This document shows positions 1 to 10,670 of a DNA stretch of 64,000 bases, piece by piece; positions within the stretch are counted from its first letter, which is position 1; every line of letters starts with the position of its first letter. The DNA is from Haematococcus lacustris (lineage: Eukaryota > Chlorophyta > Chlorophyceae > Chlamydomonadales > Haematococcaceae): the NCBI GenBank assembly GCA_030144725.1, contig JASKMD010000003.1, positions 2,810,991 through 2,874,990 on the forward strand. The letters are read 5' to 3'. The notes under the pieces are model-generated. The model searched no databases. It saw nothing but the letters and a program-made list of their open reading frames with translations, and was not told the DNA's origin. Position numbers and translations under genes: made by a program.

Positions 1-163
1 AGCATGGGCAGGTTTTGCATGGATCAACCTCATCAGTAATGGCGATAGCTTGGCTTTTCCGTGCACTTTGCAACAATCACATTGTTTGCCCATGTTCAAG
101 CGAGCAAAAGCCTATGTTGCCACGGAGTGCGAAAGATCGGCGTCGCACGAGCAAAAGGCACCT

Positions 164-250
164 CCCTAAGCGAGAATCATACCACTAGACCAAGTTCCCT
201 GGGATCAGGGGAGAGGGGAACTACGGGAATTGAACCCGTGACCTCTCGCA
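164..250 (-). tRNA. Permuted tRNA-Pro(AGG), unit 1, type a
   Basis: Read on the minus strand, the 3' half comes first (250-215): T38, anticodon 3' stem GCGAG, variable loop AGGTC, T arm ACGGG-TTCAATT-CCCGT, acceptor AGTTCCC, discriminator C. A 15-nt spacer follows (214-200), then the 5' half (199-164): acceptor GGGAACT, D arm, anticodon stem CTCGC, loop TTAGGG with anticodon AGG. Joining at 37/38 gives a 72-nt tRNA with full acceptor, anticodon and T stems. The B box (GGTTCAATTCC) therefore lies upstream of the A box (TGGTCTAGTGG). A TTTT run (153-156 on this strand) follows the 5' half. CCA is not encoded. Permuted tRNA genes are established in C. merolae; expression here is inferred. Confidence 0.9.
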
Positions 251-2364
251 TGCCAGTGTGCCAGACAACCATGTCAATGTGATGCACAGAGAGACGGGAT
301 AAACTATAATTGCAAGAAATGTGAAGTGACTGGACACCCAGGCGACGGGGCGCCCAGCTACACCATTCATGCACAGGGATCCTGAAACAACACTGACGCT
401 CGCTAGCGCAAGTACAGAGGTGAATGACAGCTGAAACCCCGACATGCAATGCCAAGCAGAGTGAAGGACACCATTACCCGAGCCTATGTGTCCACCCCAA
501 CAAAAGCAGCAAGTGCACTCGTTGATTGACATCCCCTTACCAACCTAATCCATGCCAACCCATACCCTGAACTTACCTCCACCCCCAAGATAACCATGCA
601 ATGGATACTCTACATGTTAGTGATGCTCAACTTGCAAGTGATGCACACCATCATGCCAACATGCAAAACAACACGAGGTGCTTACCTCAAGATTCGTGTA
701 CACCCAACACCCATGCGCATCGTCCCTCTCTCCTTCCTCCTTCCCATGTTGTTCTATGCCCAAATGTCACTCTCATGCGCAAACAAAGCCTGCGCATGCA
801 TACAAGACGCAACGCTTCCTGTCGCCGGATGAGGTGTTTGAGCCTAGGGTTTGCATTGATTTACAACTAGAGAGCAAGGCTGACATGGCATTGTTAACAA
901 ATGCAACTAGTATGGGACGAAGTGGAAATGTATCTGCATGTCCTAGCCAAACACCATGTGACTCAGCAGTATCCATTGAAGCATGTTAGCTTCAGATCAG
1001 AGCAGCATGCTGCTCACTAACCCTTGTGTCATCATCGCCACAACTCAACACCACATCATCAAGCCCAACAACCGTCGCACGCTAACCAAGGGTGAAGGGG
1101 CAGCGGATATGATTATTGTCAGGCTATCCTACTTGTGGAGATGATGATGATGAGCTTGAGGCCAACGGCAAAGGGGCAGAGGGGCGGAGGTCAAGGGCAG
1201 AGGCGAGGCTGCAAGCTAGGAGGTTGTGGTGGTGATGGTGATAACAGCTGTAACAGTGGTGACAATGCTTACTTGCTAGCACGAGTCGGATAGCAATGGT
1301 GTTGTGGGTGAGGCATGCACTGTCCTTGACAGATCGCTCGCTGGGCAAGTATCACGAAGTCACCATTGCCAGCACGGTTAGGCCCGTAGATGGTGCTGTA
1401 AGAGTCTGTTGCTAAAGTGTTGTGAAGTTTGTATCAAAGCGCACTACCGTTCAAGTACAACACGGGCTGATGTTGAGGATATCTGCAAAATTTTCTTCAT
1501 GCGCATGTGGTCATCATGTAATGTAGTTCGGGCCAACAGGGCTTTCTAAAGGACGACAAGAGTGTCAATGAAATCAATGAAGTAATGTTCATGATGTTCA
1601 CTTGTAAAACATGCATAATGCGGGATGGCAACAATGAATGAGCTGGTATCAACAGTTTGTTTTGGCACTAGGAGTGGTTGTCAAAGTGGCTGTGGAGCCT
1701 CCTATCGCCAATGAAGTTGCTGCCATCTCCCAACCATCATGACTTTTGTCTTTGCATAGTCAGCTTAAGTGCCCCACTTCACAGCCACCTTGTCAAGTGT
1801 GCCCATGATTGTGGGTAAGTGCTCACGGCTATCAGCAATGAATAGTACGTCACCAGCATGCCGCAGCAAGGAGGCAAGCGCCTATTACCTCATGTGAGGT
1901 AAGTGGCAGTGCCAGTAGCGCTTTGACCCAGTCCACTATCCAAATGCAAAGTCTCCCACCTCAACTGCTTTGCACCGCTGCTCCACTGAGCGGGTCAGGC
2001 CTTCCATTGAACAAGGTTATGGACACGGGTCAGCCATGCACTCTGGTGATCATTGGGAACCAGTCAGAGGCGGCACTGTTGCCTCCTACCTGCCCACTAC
2101 TCTGAGCTCTACTTTCGGCGCTTCTGTTGATAAGTGATGTATGTATTGATCTTGCACGGCATGTTACCACCCAGCCTGTGTGACTGCAGCGACACATGGG
2201 CCGACCATGTGCAACAAAAGCTTGCTTGCCACTCCCAGCTCATGTGTTGACACACTTCCCACACTGAAGCTTTGCTATGGCATCACGTGATTGTGCATGG
2301 ACAGGTTTGCTTACGACAAGACAAGGGTATGATTGCGAACAAAGATTCAAAACGGAGGACAACT

Positions 2365-2452
2365 CCCTAAGCGAGAATCATACCACTAGACCAAGTTCCC
2401 TATTAACCAGGGGAGAGGGGAACTACGGGAATTGAACCCGTGACCTCTCGCA
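2365..2452 (-). tRNA. Permuted tRNA-Pro(AGG), unit 1, type b
   Basis: The order is the same as in type a: 3' half 2452-2417, a 16-nt spacer 2416-2401, 5' half 2400-2365. Both halves are identical to type a, while the spacer and outer flanks differ. A TTTT run lies at 2349-2352 on the transcribed strand. The leader GACA (2456-2453) can pair with the trailer TGTC (2361-2358) after a 3-nt bulge. Type a uses GGCA with TGCC in the same position, so the pairing is kept while the bases differ. Conservation of the halves against diverged flanks argues that the mature tRNA is under selection. Confidence 0.88.
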
Positions 2453-3117
2453 TGTCAGTGTGTCCAATGCTCGTGGTTGTGATGCCGTGAGATGCTGAAC
2501 TCAATGCTACAACTCCCGCAACCCGGCACAGGCAGGGACACCAATACTCTAGGCTGACCGCTCACCCGTGCTGTGAAGAGCTGTGCGCACGAAGCAGGCT
2601 AATGTGACGAACAGGACCATCCCTATACATTACGGGAGAATAATTTATTGTTATTTTGTCGTAATTGTTGATTTATACGGTTATGTTGATCAGGCTCGGA
2701 CAATTACAGCAAGCACAGCAATTACAAGCAATGTCGGCCGGTAAAAGTTTTACTTGCTGGCGCTCTACAGCCCGCGAACCATGTTATTATAGTAACCCTA
2801 AATAAGCGGCAGCAGCTGCCAGAAGCTTCATCTTCAGAGCCTTGCCAGCTGCTTCGTGGGCGTGGAAGTCATCTAGGCGTTGCGCTGCTTGCGGGTGATG
2901 CTGGGTGTCGCATAGGGGTTCAAAGGCCGCCATTACCCGTAGCCAGGAGGAGCAGCAACATGCTGCCCGCTTGCCTTGCCGACCAGTTGGGCAGACCCGG
3001 GCTGCCAAGGGTGGACAGGGTGGCTGCTTGCAAGCTAGCAGCCAAGGGCACCGACGCCTGGCCAACTGCCAGGGACACCGCCGCCAGGCCAACTGCCAGG
3101 GACACCGCCGCCAGGCC

Positions 3118-3840
3118 AGCAACAGCGGGAGTAGCAGCGGCAGCAGCAGCCGGGCAGTGGCAGCAGCAGGGCAGTAACAGCAGGGCAGCAGCAGCAGCAG
3201 GAGGGCAACAACAGTAGCAGCAGCAGCCAGGCAGCAGCAGCAGCAGCAACAGGGCGGCAGGGCGGCAACAGCAGCGGCAGAGCAGCAGAAGCAGCCGGGC
3301 AGTAGCAGCAGCAGCCGGGCAGCAGTAACAGCAGCAGGGCGGTAGCAACAACAGCAGCAGGGAGGCAGCAGCAGCAGCAGCAGCCGGGCAGCAGCAGCAG
3401 CAGGGCAGCAGCAGCAGGGCAGTAACAGCAGGGCAGCAGCAGCAGCAGGAGGGCAACAACAGTAGCAGCAACAGCCGGGAAGCAGCAGCAGCAGCCGGGC
3501 AGGGTGGCAGGGCGGCAACAGCAGCGGCAGGGCAGCAGAAACAGCCGGGCAGCAGCAGCAGCAGCAGCAGCCGGGCAGCAGTAGCAGCAGCAGGGCGGTA
3601 GCAGCAACAGCAGCAGGGAAGCAGCAGCAGCAACAGCAGCCGGGCAGCAGCAGCAGCCGGGCAGCAGCAGCAGCGGGGCAGCAACAGCGGGGCAGCAACA
3701 GCCGGGCAGCAGCAGCAGCCGGGCCGCAACAACATTAGCAGCAGCAACAGGGCAGCAGCAGCTGCAGGGAAGCAGCAGCAGCAGCAGCAGCAGGAGGGCA
3801 ACAACAACATCAACAAGGCAGCAGCAGCAACAGCAGCAAG
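3118..3840. repeat. Degenerate CAG/GGGCAG minisatellite
   Basis: Long runs of CAG are interrupted by CCGGGCAG, GGGCGG and AGGAGGGCAAC blocks, giving a higher-order repeat of about 40-130 bp. Long open frames cross it on both strands but translate only to poly-Ala/Cys/Leu/Gln, so I do not treat them as genes. Confidence 0.85.
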
Positions 3841-4552
3841 CACCACCTAAAGTATGAGGGTGGCAAAGGCGGGATAGCAATGCAGGACATGACAAGGCAT
3901 GTGCACTGTGCAAGAAAAACTCCAGCATGCTATAGCTGGTGTTCAGCCGACTCTTGTTCTTCATCATGGTTGTTAGTGCTGCCTTGCTGACTAACCCTGC
4001 TAAGGATCTGGACACAATGGTTATGGTCCACAATTTCACAGTTGCATGAGACGACGATACGACACTTGCAGGCCAATTTTACCTGCTTGGCCAGATAGGC
4101 GACCAGAGCGTCGAGGCTCCATTGCCTCATATGCAATGGTCGGTTTGGGCTGCGTGGCCGGTTTGGGACGCAATCTGCATCAGCGAGCTTCTGCGACAGC
4201 TGCAACAGCGGTGTTAGGCTGCCCAGCCACTTTGTTCTCCGGGGACCCTGTTGCGCAACGGACGTGGTGCTACTAGTCAAATGATGCAAGTCAAAAGGTC
4301 AACGCTAAGGTCAACGCTAAGGTCCGTCAAAGCGTCTCACCGTCAAGCCTCGTACTGCCTAACGTGTTGTTGCGACCTCTAGCGGAGGCGGAAGAAGGTT
4401 ATATGTTGGTATCTCGATGTTGGTCATCGTCGCCAATGCTTCCGCTGCTGACGGTGTAGGTGCTGTCGGTCATTTTGGCTGGTGGGCAGGCTGGTATGGG
4501 TGAGGTTGCGGCTGAAAGTTTGTCCTTGTGAAAGTAAAGAGTGAAAAGGGGG

Positions 4553-4722
4553 TGACTTGCAAACAATTACAGGAAAAGTGCACGACTTGCGCACATTTAC
4601 TGAAAAAGTGCACGACTTGCACACATTTACGGGAAAAGTGCAGACAATTACAGAGAAAGTGCACGACTTGCACACATTTACGGTAAAAGCGCAGACATTT
4701 ACAACAAAAGTGCACAACCATC
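4553..4722. repeat. Short tandem array with GTGCACGACTTGCACAC cores
   Basis: Roughly 20-36-bp units alternate, built from (A)CATTTACGG-AAAAGTGCACGACTTGCAC and CAGACAATTACAG-AAAGTGCACGAC. The GTGCAC cores are self-complementary. This kind of subterminal repeat is common in DNA transposons and lies just inside the right inverted repeat of the insertion. Confidence 0.6.
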
Positions 4723-4832
4723 AAGAAAGAGCGTGGTTTGCGCACTGGTTCTGCTGTCGTCCCCGACGCGTGGAGCACAGCCGCAATAGCAGCGAGGCTC
4801 CAAGTCGTGTGCCCGTAATGTATAGGGATATC

Positions 4833-4990
4833 GCATAATGTCTCGGCCAGCGCTGTTCACGTCCAAATAACAGTCTCAGCCAGGTCTCAAGTTGCGTAGA
4901 CGTCTCGGCTACGCCTCGACGTTTACTGCAACTTTCGACCCAGCCTCGACCGTTATTTTCCCGTAACAGCTCGGCCTCCGACATTATACT
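4833..4990. mobile_element. Small foldback (MITE-like) sequence at the right end of the insertion
   Basis: The left arm (about 4834-4895, starting CATAATGTC) and right arm (about 4928-4987, ending ACATTAT) are imperfect inverted copies of about 60 bp. Shared blocks are GGCC, GCTGTT, AAATAAC, GTC, AGCC and AAGTTGC in mirrored order. A central part of about 30 bp contains GTCTCGGC. No coding capacity is present. It could be an independent MITE next to the 18-bp inverted-repeat element, or the abutted termini of two related elements. Confidence 0.5.
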
Positions 4991-5537
4991 ATACATCTAG
5001 GCAAACACAACCAAGGCCCGCTTGCTTACCTTGACAATGGAGACGCATGCACAACCAATGTCACCGATTGATGCATGTTGTCGCCACCACGATGTTCAAG
5101 CTTGAGGACGTCCTGCAAGGTTCGGCACGGTTCGAGAATAGAAGCGGCATGCATCACGACTGCCTTGGTATCTGCTAACACTGTGCGTGTGAGCCTTCGA
5201 ATTGGAGCTTTCATGTAGGACCGAGGCATGTTGTCGACCCCTTGCTGTGCGCACCCCTTCATTCTCTACATGGCACTGCCTTGTGTGGACTTACCACATA
5301 GGCTCACCTTCTGATGTTGCCCCGCAACGGCCTTGGTCCCCAGTGCAATCGCATGCTCTACAACCTGCGTGATGAGCATGGGCAGGTTTTGCATGGATCA
5401 ACCTCATCAGTAATGGCGATAGCTTGGCTTTTCCGTGCACTTTGCAACAATCACATTGTTTGCCCATGTTCAAGCGAGCAAAAGCCTACGTTGCCACGGA
5501 GTGCGAAAGATCGGCGTCGCACGAGCAAAAGGCACCT

Positions 5538-5624
5538 CCCTAAGCGAGAATCATACCACTAGACCAAGTTCCCTGGGATCAGGGGAGAGGGGAACTACGG
5601 GAATTGAACCCGTGACCTCTCGCA
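5538..5624 (-). tRNA. Permuted tRNA-Pro(AGG), unit 2, type a
   Basis: This is the unit 2 equivalent of the gene at 164-250, identical in both halves and the 15-nt spacer. The 3' half is 5624-5589 and the 5' half 5573-5538. Leader GGCA and trailer TGCC flank the halves, followed by the T run. Confidence 0.9.
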
Positions 5625-7738
5625 TGCCAGTGTGCCAGACAACCATGTCAATGTGATGCACAGAGAGACGGGATAAACTATAACTGCAAGAAATGTGAAG
5701 TGACTGGACACCCAGGCGACGGGGCGCCCAGCTACACCATTCATGCACAGGGATCCTGAAACAACACTGACGCTCGCTAGCGCAAGTACAGAGGTGAATG
5801 ACAGCTGAAACCCCGACATGCAATGCCAAGCAGAGTGAAGGACACCATTACCCGAGCCTATGTGTCCACCCCAACAAAAGCAGCAAGTGCACTCGTTGAT
5901 TGACATCCCCTTACCAACCTAATCCATGCCAACCCATACCCTGAACTTACCTCCACCCCCAAGATAACCATGCAATGGATACTCTACATGTTAGTGATGC
6001 TCAACTTGCAAGTGATGCACACCATCATGCCAACATGCAAAACAACACGAGGTGCTTACCTCAAGATTCGTGTACACCCAACACCCATGCGCATCGTCCC
6101 TCTCTCCTTCCTCCTTCCCATGTTGTTCTATGCCCAAATGTCACTCTCATGCGCAAACAAAGCCTGCGCATGCATACAAGACGCAACGCTTCCTGTCGCC
6201 GGATGAGGTGTTTGAGCCTAGGGTTTGCATTGATTTACAACTAGAGAGCAAGGCTGACATGGCATTGTTAACAAATGCAACTAGTATGGGACGAAGTGGA
6301 AATGTATCTGCATGTCCTAGCCAAACACCATGTGACTCAGCAGTATCCATTGAAGCATGTTAGCTTCAGATCAGAGCAGCATGCTGCTCACTAACCCTTG
6401 TGTCATCATCGCCACAACTCAACACCACATCATCAAGCCCAACAACCGTCGCACGCTAACCAAGGGTGAAGGGGCAGCGGATATGATTATTGTCAGGCTA
6501 TCCTACTTGTGGAGATGATGATGATGAGCTTGAGGCCAACGGCAAAGGGGCAGAGGGGCGGAGGTCAAGGGCAGAGGCGAGGCTGCAAGCTAGGAGGTTG
6601 TGGTGGTGATGGTGATAACAGCTGTAACAGTGGTGACAATGCTTACTTGCTAGCACGAGTCGGATAGCAATGGTGTTGTGGGTGAGGCATGCACTGTCCT
6701 TGACAGATCGCTCGCTGGGCAAGTATCACGAAGTCACCATTGCCAGCACGGTTAGGCCCGTAGATGGTGCTGTAAGAGTCTGTTGCTAAAGTGTTGTGAA
6801 GTTTGTATCAAAGCGCACTACCGTTCAAGTACAACACGGGCTGATGTTGAGGATATCTGCAAAATTTTCTTCATGCGCATGTGGTCATCATGTAATGTAG
6901 TTCGGGCCAACAGGGCTTTCTAAAGGACGACAAGAGTGTCAATGAAATCAATGAAGTAATGTTCATGATGTTCACTTGTAAAACATGCATAATGCGGGAT
7001 GGCAACAATGAATGAGCTGGTATCAACAGTTTGTTTTGGCACTAGGAGTGGTTGTCAAAGTGGCTGTGGAGCCTCCTATCGCCAATGAAGTTGCTGCCAT
7101 CTCCCAACCATCATGACTTTTGTCTTTGCATAGTCAGCTTAAGTGCCCCACTTCACAGCCACCTTGTCAAGTGTGCCCATGACTGTGGATAAGTGCTCAC
7201 GGCTATCAGCAATGAATTGTACGTCACCAGCATGCCGCAGCAAGGAGGCAAGCGCCTATTACCTCATGTGAGGTAAGTGGCAGTGCCAGTAGCGCTTTGA
7301 CCCAGTCCACTATCCAAATGCAAAGTCTCCCACCTCAACTGCTTTGCACCGCTGCTCCACTGAGCGGGTCAGGCCTTCCATTGAACAAGGTTATGGACAC
7401 GGGTCAGCCATGCACTCTGGTGATCATTGGGAACCAGTCAGAGGCGGCACTGTTGCCTCCTACCTGACCACTACTCTGAGCTCTACTTGAGGCGCTTCTG
7501 TTGATAAGTTATGTATGTATTGATCTTGCACGGCATGTTACCACCCAGCCTGTGTGACTGCAGCGACACATGGGCCGACCATGTGCAACAAAAGCTTGCT
7601 TGCCACTCCCAGCTCATGTGTTGACACACTTCCCACACTGAAGCTTTGCTATGGCATCACGTGATTGTGCATGGACAGGTTTGCTTACGACAAGACAAGG
7701 GTATGATTGCGAACAAAGATTCAAAACGGAGGACAACT

Positions 7739-7826
7739 CCCTAAGCGAGAATCATACCACTAGACCAAGTTCCCTATTAACCAGGGGAGAGGGGAACTAC
7801 GGGAATTGAACCCGTGACCTCTCGCA
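7739..7826 (-). tRNA. Permuted tRNA-Pro(AGG), unit 2, type b
   Basis: This is the unit 2 equivalent of the gene at 2365-2452. The 3' half is 7826-7791, the spacer is 16 nt, and the 5' half is 7774-7739. It is identical to the unit 1 copy, including the GACA/TGTC flanking helix and the TTTT run. Confidence 0.88.
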
Positions 7827-7994
7827 TGTCAGTGTGTCCAATGCTCGTGGTTGTAATGCCGTGAGATGCTGAACTCAATGCTACAACTCCCGCAACCCGG
7901 CACAGGCAGGGACACCAATACTCTAGGCTGACCGCTCACCCGTGCTGTGAAGAGCTGTGCGCACGAAGCAGGCTAATGTGACGAACAGGACCAT

Positions 7995-9456
7995 CTAGGC
8001 AAACACAACCAAGGCCCGCTTGCTTACCTTGACAATGGAGACGCATGCACAACCAATGTCACCGATTGATGCATGTTGTCGCCACCACGATGTTCAAGCT
8101 TGAGGACGTCCTGCAAGGTTCGGCACGGTTCGAGAATAGAAGCGGCATGCATCACGACTGCCTTGGTATCTGCTAACACTGTGCGTGTGAGCCTTCGAAT
8201 TGGAGCTTTCATGTAGGACCGAGGCATGTTGTCGACCCCTTGCTGTGCGCACCCCTTCATTCTCTACATGGCACTGCCTTGTGTGGACTTACCACATAGG
8301 CTCACCTTCTGATGTTGCCCCGCAACGGCCTTGGTCCCCAGTGCAATCGCATGCTCTACAACCTGCGTGATGAGCATGGGCAGGTTTTGCATGGATCAAC
8401 CTCATCAGTAATGGCGATAGCTTGGCTTTTCCGTGCACTTTGCAACAATCACATTGTTTGCCCATGTTCAAGCGAGCAAAAGCCTACGTTGCCACGGAGT
8501 GCGAAAGATCGGCGTCGCACGAGCAAAAGGCACCTCCCTAAGCGAGAATCATACCACTAGACCAAGTTCCCTGGGATCAGGGGAGAGGGGAACTACGGGA
8601 ATTGAACCCATGACCTCTCGCATGCCAGTGTGCCAGACAACCATGTCAATGTGATGCACAGAGAGACGGGATAAACTATAACTGCAAGAAATGTGAAGTG
8701 ACTGGACACCCAGGCGACGGGGCGCCCAGCTACACCATTCATGCACAGGGATCCTGAAACAACACTGACGCTCGCTAGCGCAAGTACAGAGGTGAATGAC
8801 AGCTGAAACCCCGACATGCAATGCCAAGCAGAGTGAAGGACACCATTACCCGAGCCTATGTGTCCACCCCAACAAAAGCAGCAAGTGCACTCGTTGATTG
8901 ACATCCCCTTACCAACCTAATCCATGCCAACCCATACCCTGAACTTACCTCCACCCCCAAGATAACCATGCAATGGATACTCTACATGTTAGTGATGCTC
9001 AACTTGCAAGTGATGCACACCATCATGCCAACATGCAAAACAACACGAGGTGCTTACCTCAAGATTCGTGTACACCCAACACCCATGCGCATCGTCCCTC
9101 TCTCCTTCCTCCTTCCCATGTTGTTCTATGCCCAAATGTCACTCTCATGCGCAAACAAAGCCTGCGCATGCATACAAGACGCAACACTTCCTGTCACCGG
9201 ATGAGGTGTTTGAGCCTAGGATTTGCATTGATCTACAACTAGAGAGCAAAGCTGACGTGGCATTGTTAACAAATGCAACTAGTATGGGACAAAGTGGAAA
9301 CGTATCTGCATGTCCTAGCCAAACACCATGTGACTCAGCAGTATCCATTGAAGCATGTGAGCTTCAGATCAGGGCAGCATGCTGCTCACTAACCCTTGTG
9401 TCGTCATCGCCACAACTCAACACCACATCATCAAGCCCAACAACTGTGGCATGCTA
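7995..9456. repeat. Tandem 2,998-bp repeat, unit 3 (truncated)
   Basis: The unit matches 4997-6458 at offset 2,998, then stops matching at about 9445-9456, where the region containing the LINE begins. Its last 280 bases carry clearly more substitutions than the rest, as expected at the edge of an array that escapes homogenisation. Its last bases resemble the end of the dispersed fragment at 39715-39823 more than they resemble units 1 and 2. That hints that a real element boundary, rather than a random break, lies here. Confidence 0.9.
8536..8622 (-). tRNA. Permuted tRNA-Pro(AGG), unit 3, type a, with a T-stem variant
   Basis: Same organisation as the other type a copies. One base differs at 8610: the first strand of the T stem reads ATGGG instead of ACGGG. 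The change converts a C-G pair to a U-G wobble, so the stem can still form. This is the only base difference I see within the mature sequence among the six copies. Unit 3 is cut off before its type b gene. Confidence 0.85.
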
Positions 9457-10387
9457 GCCGTCTGGACTAACGACATGGTGAGTGCTACCAGGAACACGGT
9501 CGTAAGTTGATATGCCCAGATTAGATTCCTACCTTATACCGTGAAGCCACGACCACGACAGCAGGTTGCGTAGGGCGCGTCAAGTATAGTCGCACACAAC
9601 GTCGCAGGCGTCGTAGTGGGTTCAGCGCGCGCGGCACCTGGTGACCTCACCGCCAGAAACCAAAGCGCCTGGGGTACCCAGAAGACCCAGGAGGCTTAAA
9701 GCGCTCTGTAAGCACAGCGTAGCCCCAGCGGAAGAAAGCCGCAGGCTTAAACAAGCGAGATGAAGCAGCAACTATGGGGCTGGAGACCATTGAGCTCTGC
9801 TAAACACCCACCTCCCGCGAAGCACACGGGCAGCGAGTGGCATGATCACCGAGTGGAGTCCAACTAAATGGCTGCCGCTGGTAATGAGCTTCTCGCCCTA
9901 CAGTCTAAGGTGCTTCGTAGGCTTAGATTGAAGCGCCGGCAACGCTTGCATGGTTGCCAATGTTGCATGGGGTCTGCCACTTTATCTTGGTGATTCAGAT
10001 ACAGAGTTTGATGAGGGCGCCTGTTCATCCGATACCTCCTCCAAGGGAGCAGCTACAATTCAGAAGGTCAAGCCATGCGCCCCCTCACGAGTGCATGTAG
10101 CACTGACCTGCGCCACATGAAAGACTTACATCAAATCGCCAAGCCAGCAAATTTTCCCTAGGAGGGCAGGAGCAGCAGCACTAGCCGCAAGCCACTAGCC
10201 GCAAGCCACTAGCCGCAAGCCACTAGCCGCAAGCCGTGCAAGCCGTGCAAGTCGCGCAAGCCGCAAGCCGTAAGCCGCAAGCCGCAAGCCCCTCCCAGCT
10301 ATTCCGGCGAGAGCGCCACCCCCAGCTAACACGCGCCATTTGCGGCGCCGCCAGCAGATTCCTGTGCTGTCCTGTCCCGCGCCCGAC
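9457..10387. other. No gene seen; probable LINE 5' region with a short tandem repeat
   Basis: This stretch lies between the broken repeat unit 3 and LINE ORF1. I see no coding evidence. At about 10183-10290 it holds a 14-bp tandem repeat (GCAAGCCACTAGCC type, four copies) that decays into GCAAGCC repeats. It may be the 5' untranslated region and internal promoter of the LINE, but I cannot locate the element's 5' end. Confidence 0.4.
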
Positions 10388-10623
10388 ATGGCCAAACCTA
10401 CCCCCCTCAGCAACTCCTTTGCTGCCCTCGCCTCTTTCCCACTGACCAGGCCTCGGTCTCACCCCCCTACAGAGCAGTCAGCGGCAACAGCAGCCCGGGG
10501 TGCCGACCAATTCACTCTGGAGGAGGCAGCTCGCATTGCCCTATCCGAGCAGCTCACAGAGCGTTTTCTCAACGAGCAGCGGGAGCAGCATCAGCGGCAG
10601 CAGCAGCAGCAGCAGCAACAGCA

Positions 10624-10670
<47 letters not shown>

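Larger units (their letters stand above)
1..2620. repeat. Tandem 2,998-bp repeat, unit 1 (5' part outside window)
   Basis: This segment matches 5375-7994 almost base for base at a constant offset of 5,374; I counted roughly nine differences over 2.6 kb. The offset equals one repeat unit (2,998) plus the 2,376-bp insertion that follows. It is less GC-rich than the rest of the window. The only recognisable genes in it are two permuted tRNA-Pro genes on the minus strand. Open frames of about 100 codons recur in every copy only because the DNA recurs; they show no family resemblance, so I do not call them genes. Confidence 0.95.
2621..4996. mobile_element. 2,376-bp insertion splitting the repeat array, with inverted repeats
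   Basis: Its limits come from comparing the unit 1/2 junction with the uninterrupted unit 2/3 junction. CAT occurs just before the insert (2618-2620) and as its last three bases (4994-4996), consistent with a 3-bp target duplication. A perfect 18-bp inverted repeat is present: ATCCCTATACATTACGGG at 2619-2636 and its complement at 4812-4829. No transposase is recognisable, so a non-autonomous DNA transposon, or two nested ones, is the likely reading. The interior holds a CAG-rich block, a possible gene fragment on the minus strand (3930-4289, and the end of another frame near 2787-2930) and a short tandem array at 4550-4720. Confidence 0.7.
4997..7994. repeat. Tandem 2,998-bp repeat, unit 2 (complete)
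   Basis: This is the only full unit in the window. It runs directly into unit 3 at 7994/7995 without any insertion, which shows what the empty junction looks like (ccat|ctagg). It carries two permuted tRNA-Pro genes on the minus strand, at 5538-5624 (type a) and 7739-7826 (type b). Identity to unit 1 is above 99% by eye, so the duplication is recent or the copies are being homogenised. I see no other RNA gene or protein-coding gene with family resemblance in the unit. Confidence 0.95.

Noticed and set aside
164..250. Two unrelated tRNA fragments lying side by side by chance
   Set aside because: The same order, break point and spacing recur at independent flanks with perfectly complementary stems and a terminator only after the 5' half, which chance fragments would not show.
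2787..4039. Long minus-strand frames rich in Cys, Leu and Ala
   Set aside because: They are readings of CAG/GGGCAG minisatellite DNA in different frames; the composition follows the repeat and several frames are open at once.
177..9457. Recurring 60-135 codon frames in each 3-kb unit
   Set aside because: They recur because the DNA is duplicated. Several run through the permuted tRNA genes, they overlap each other on both strands, and none has family resemblance.
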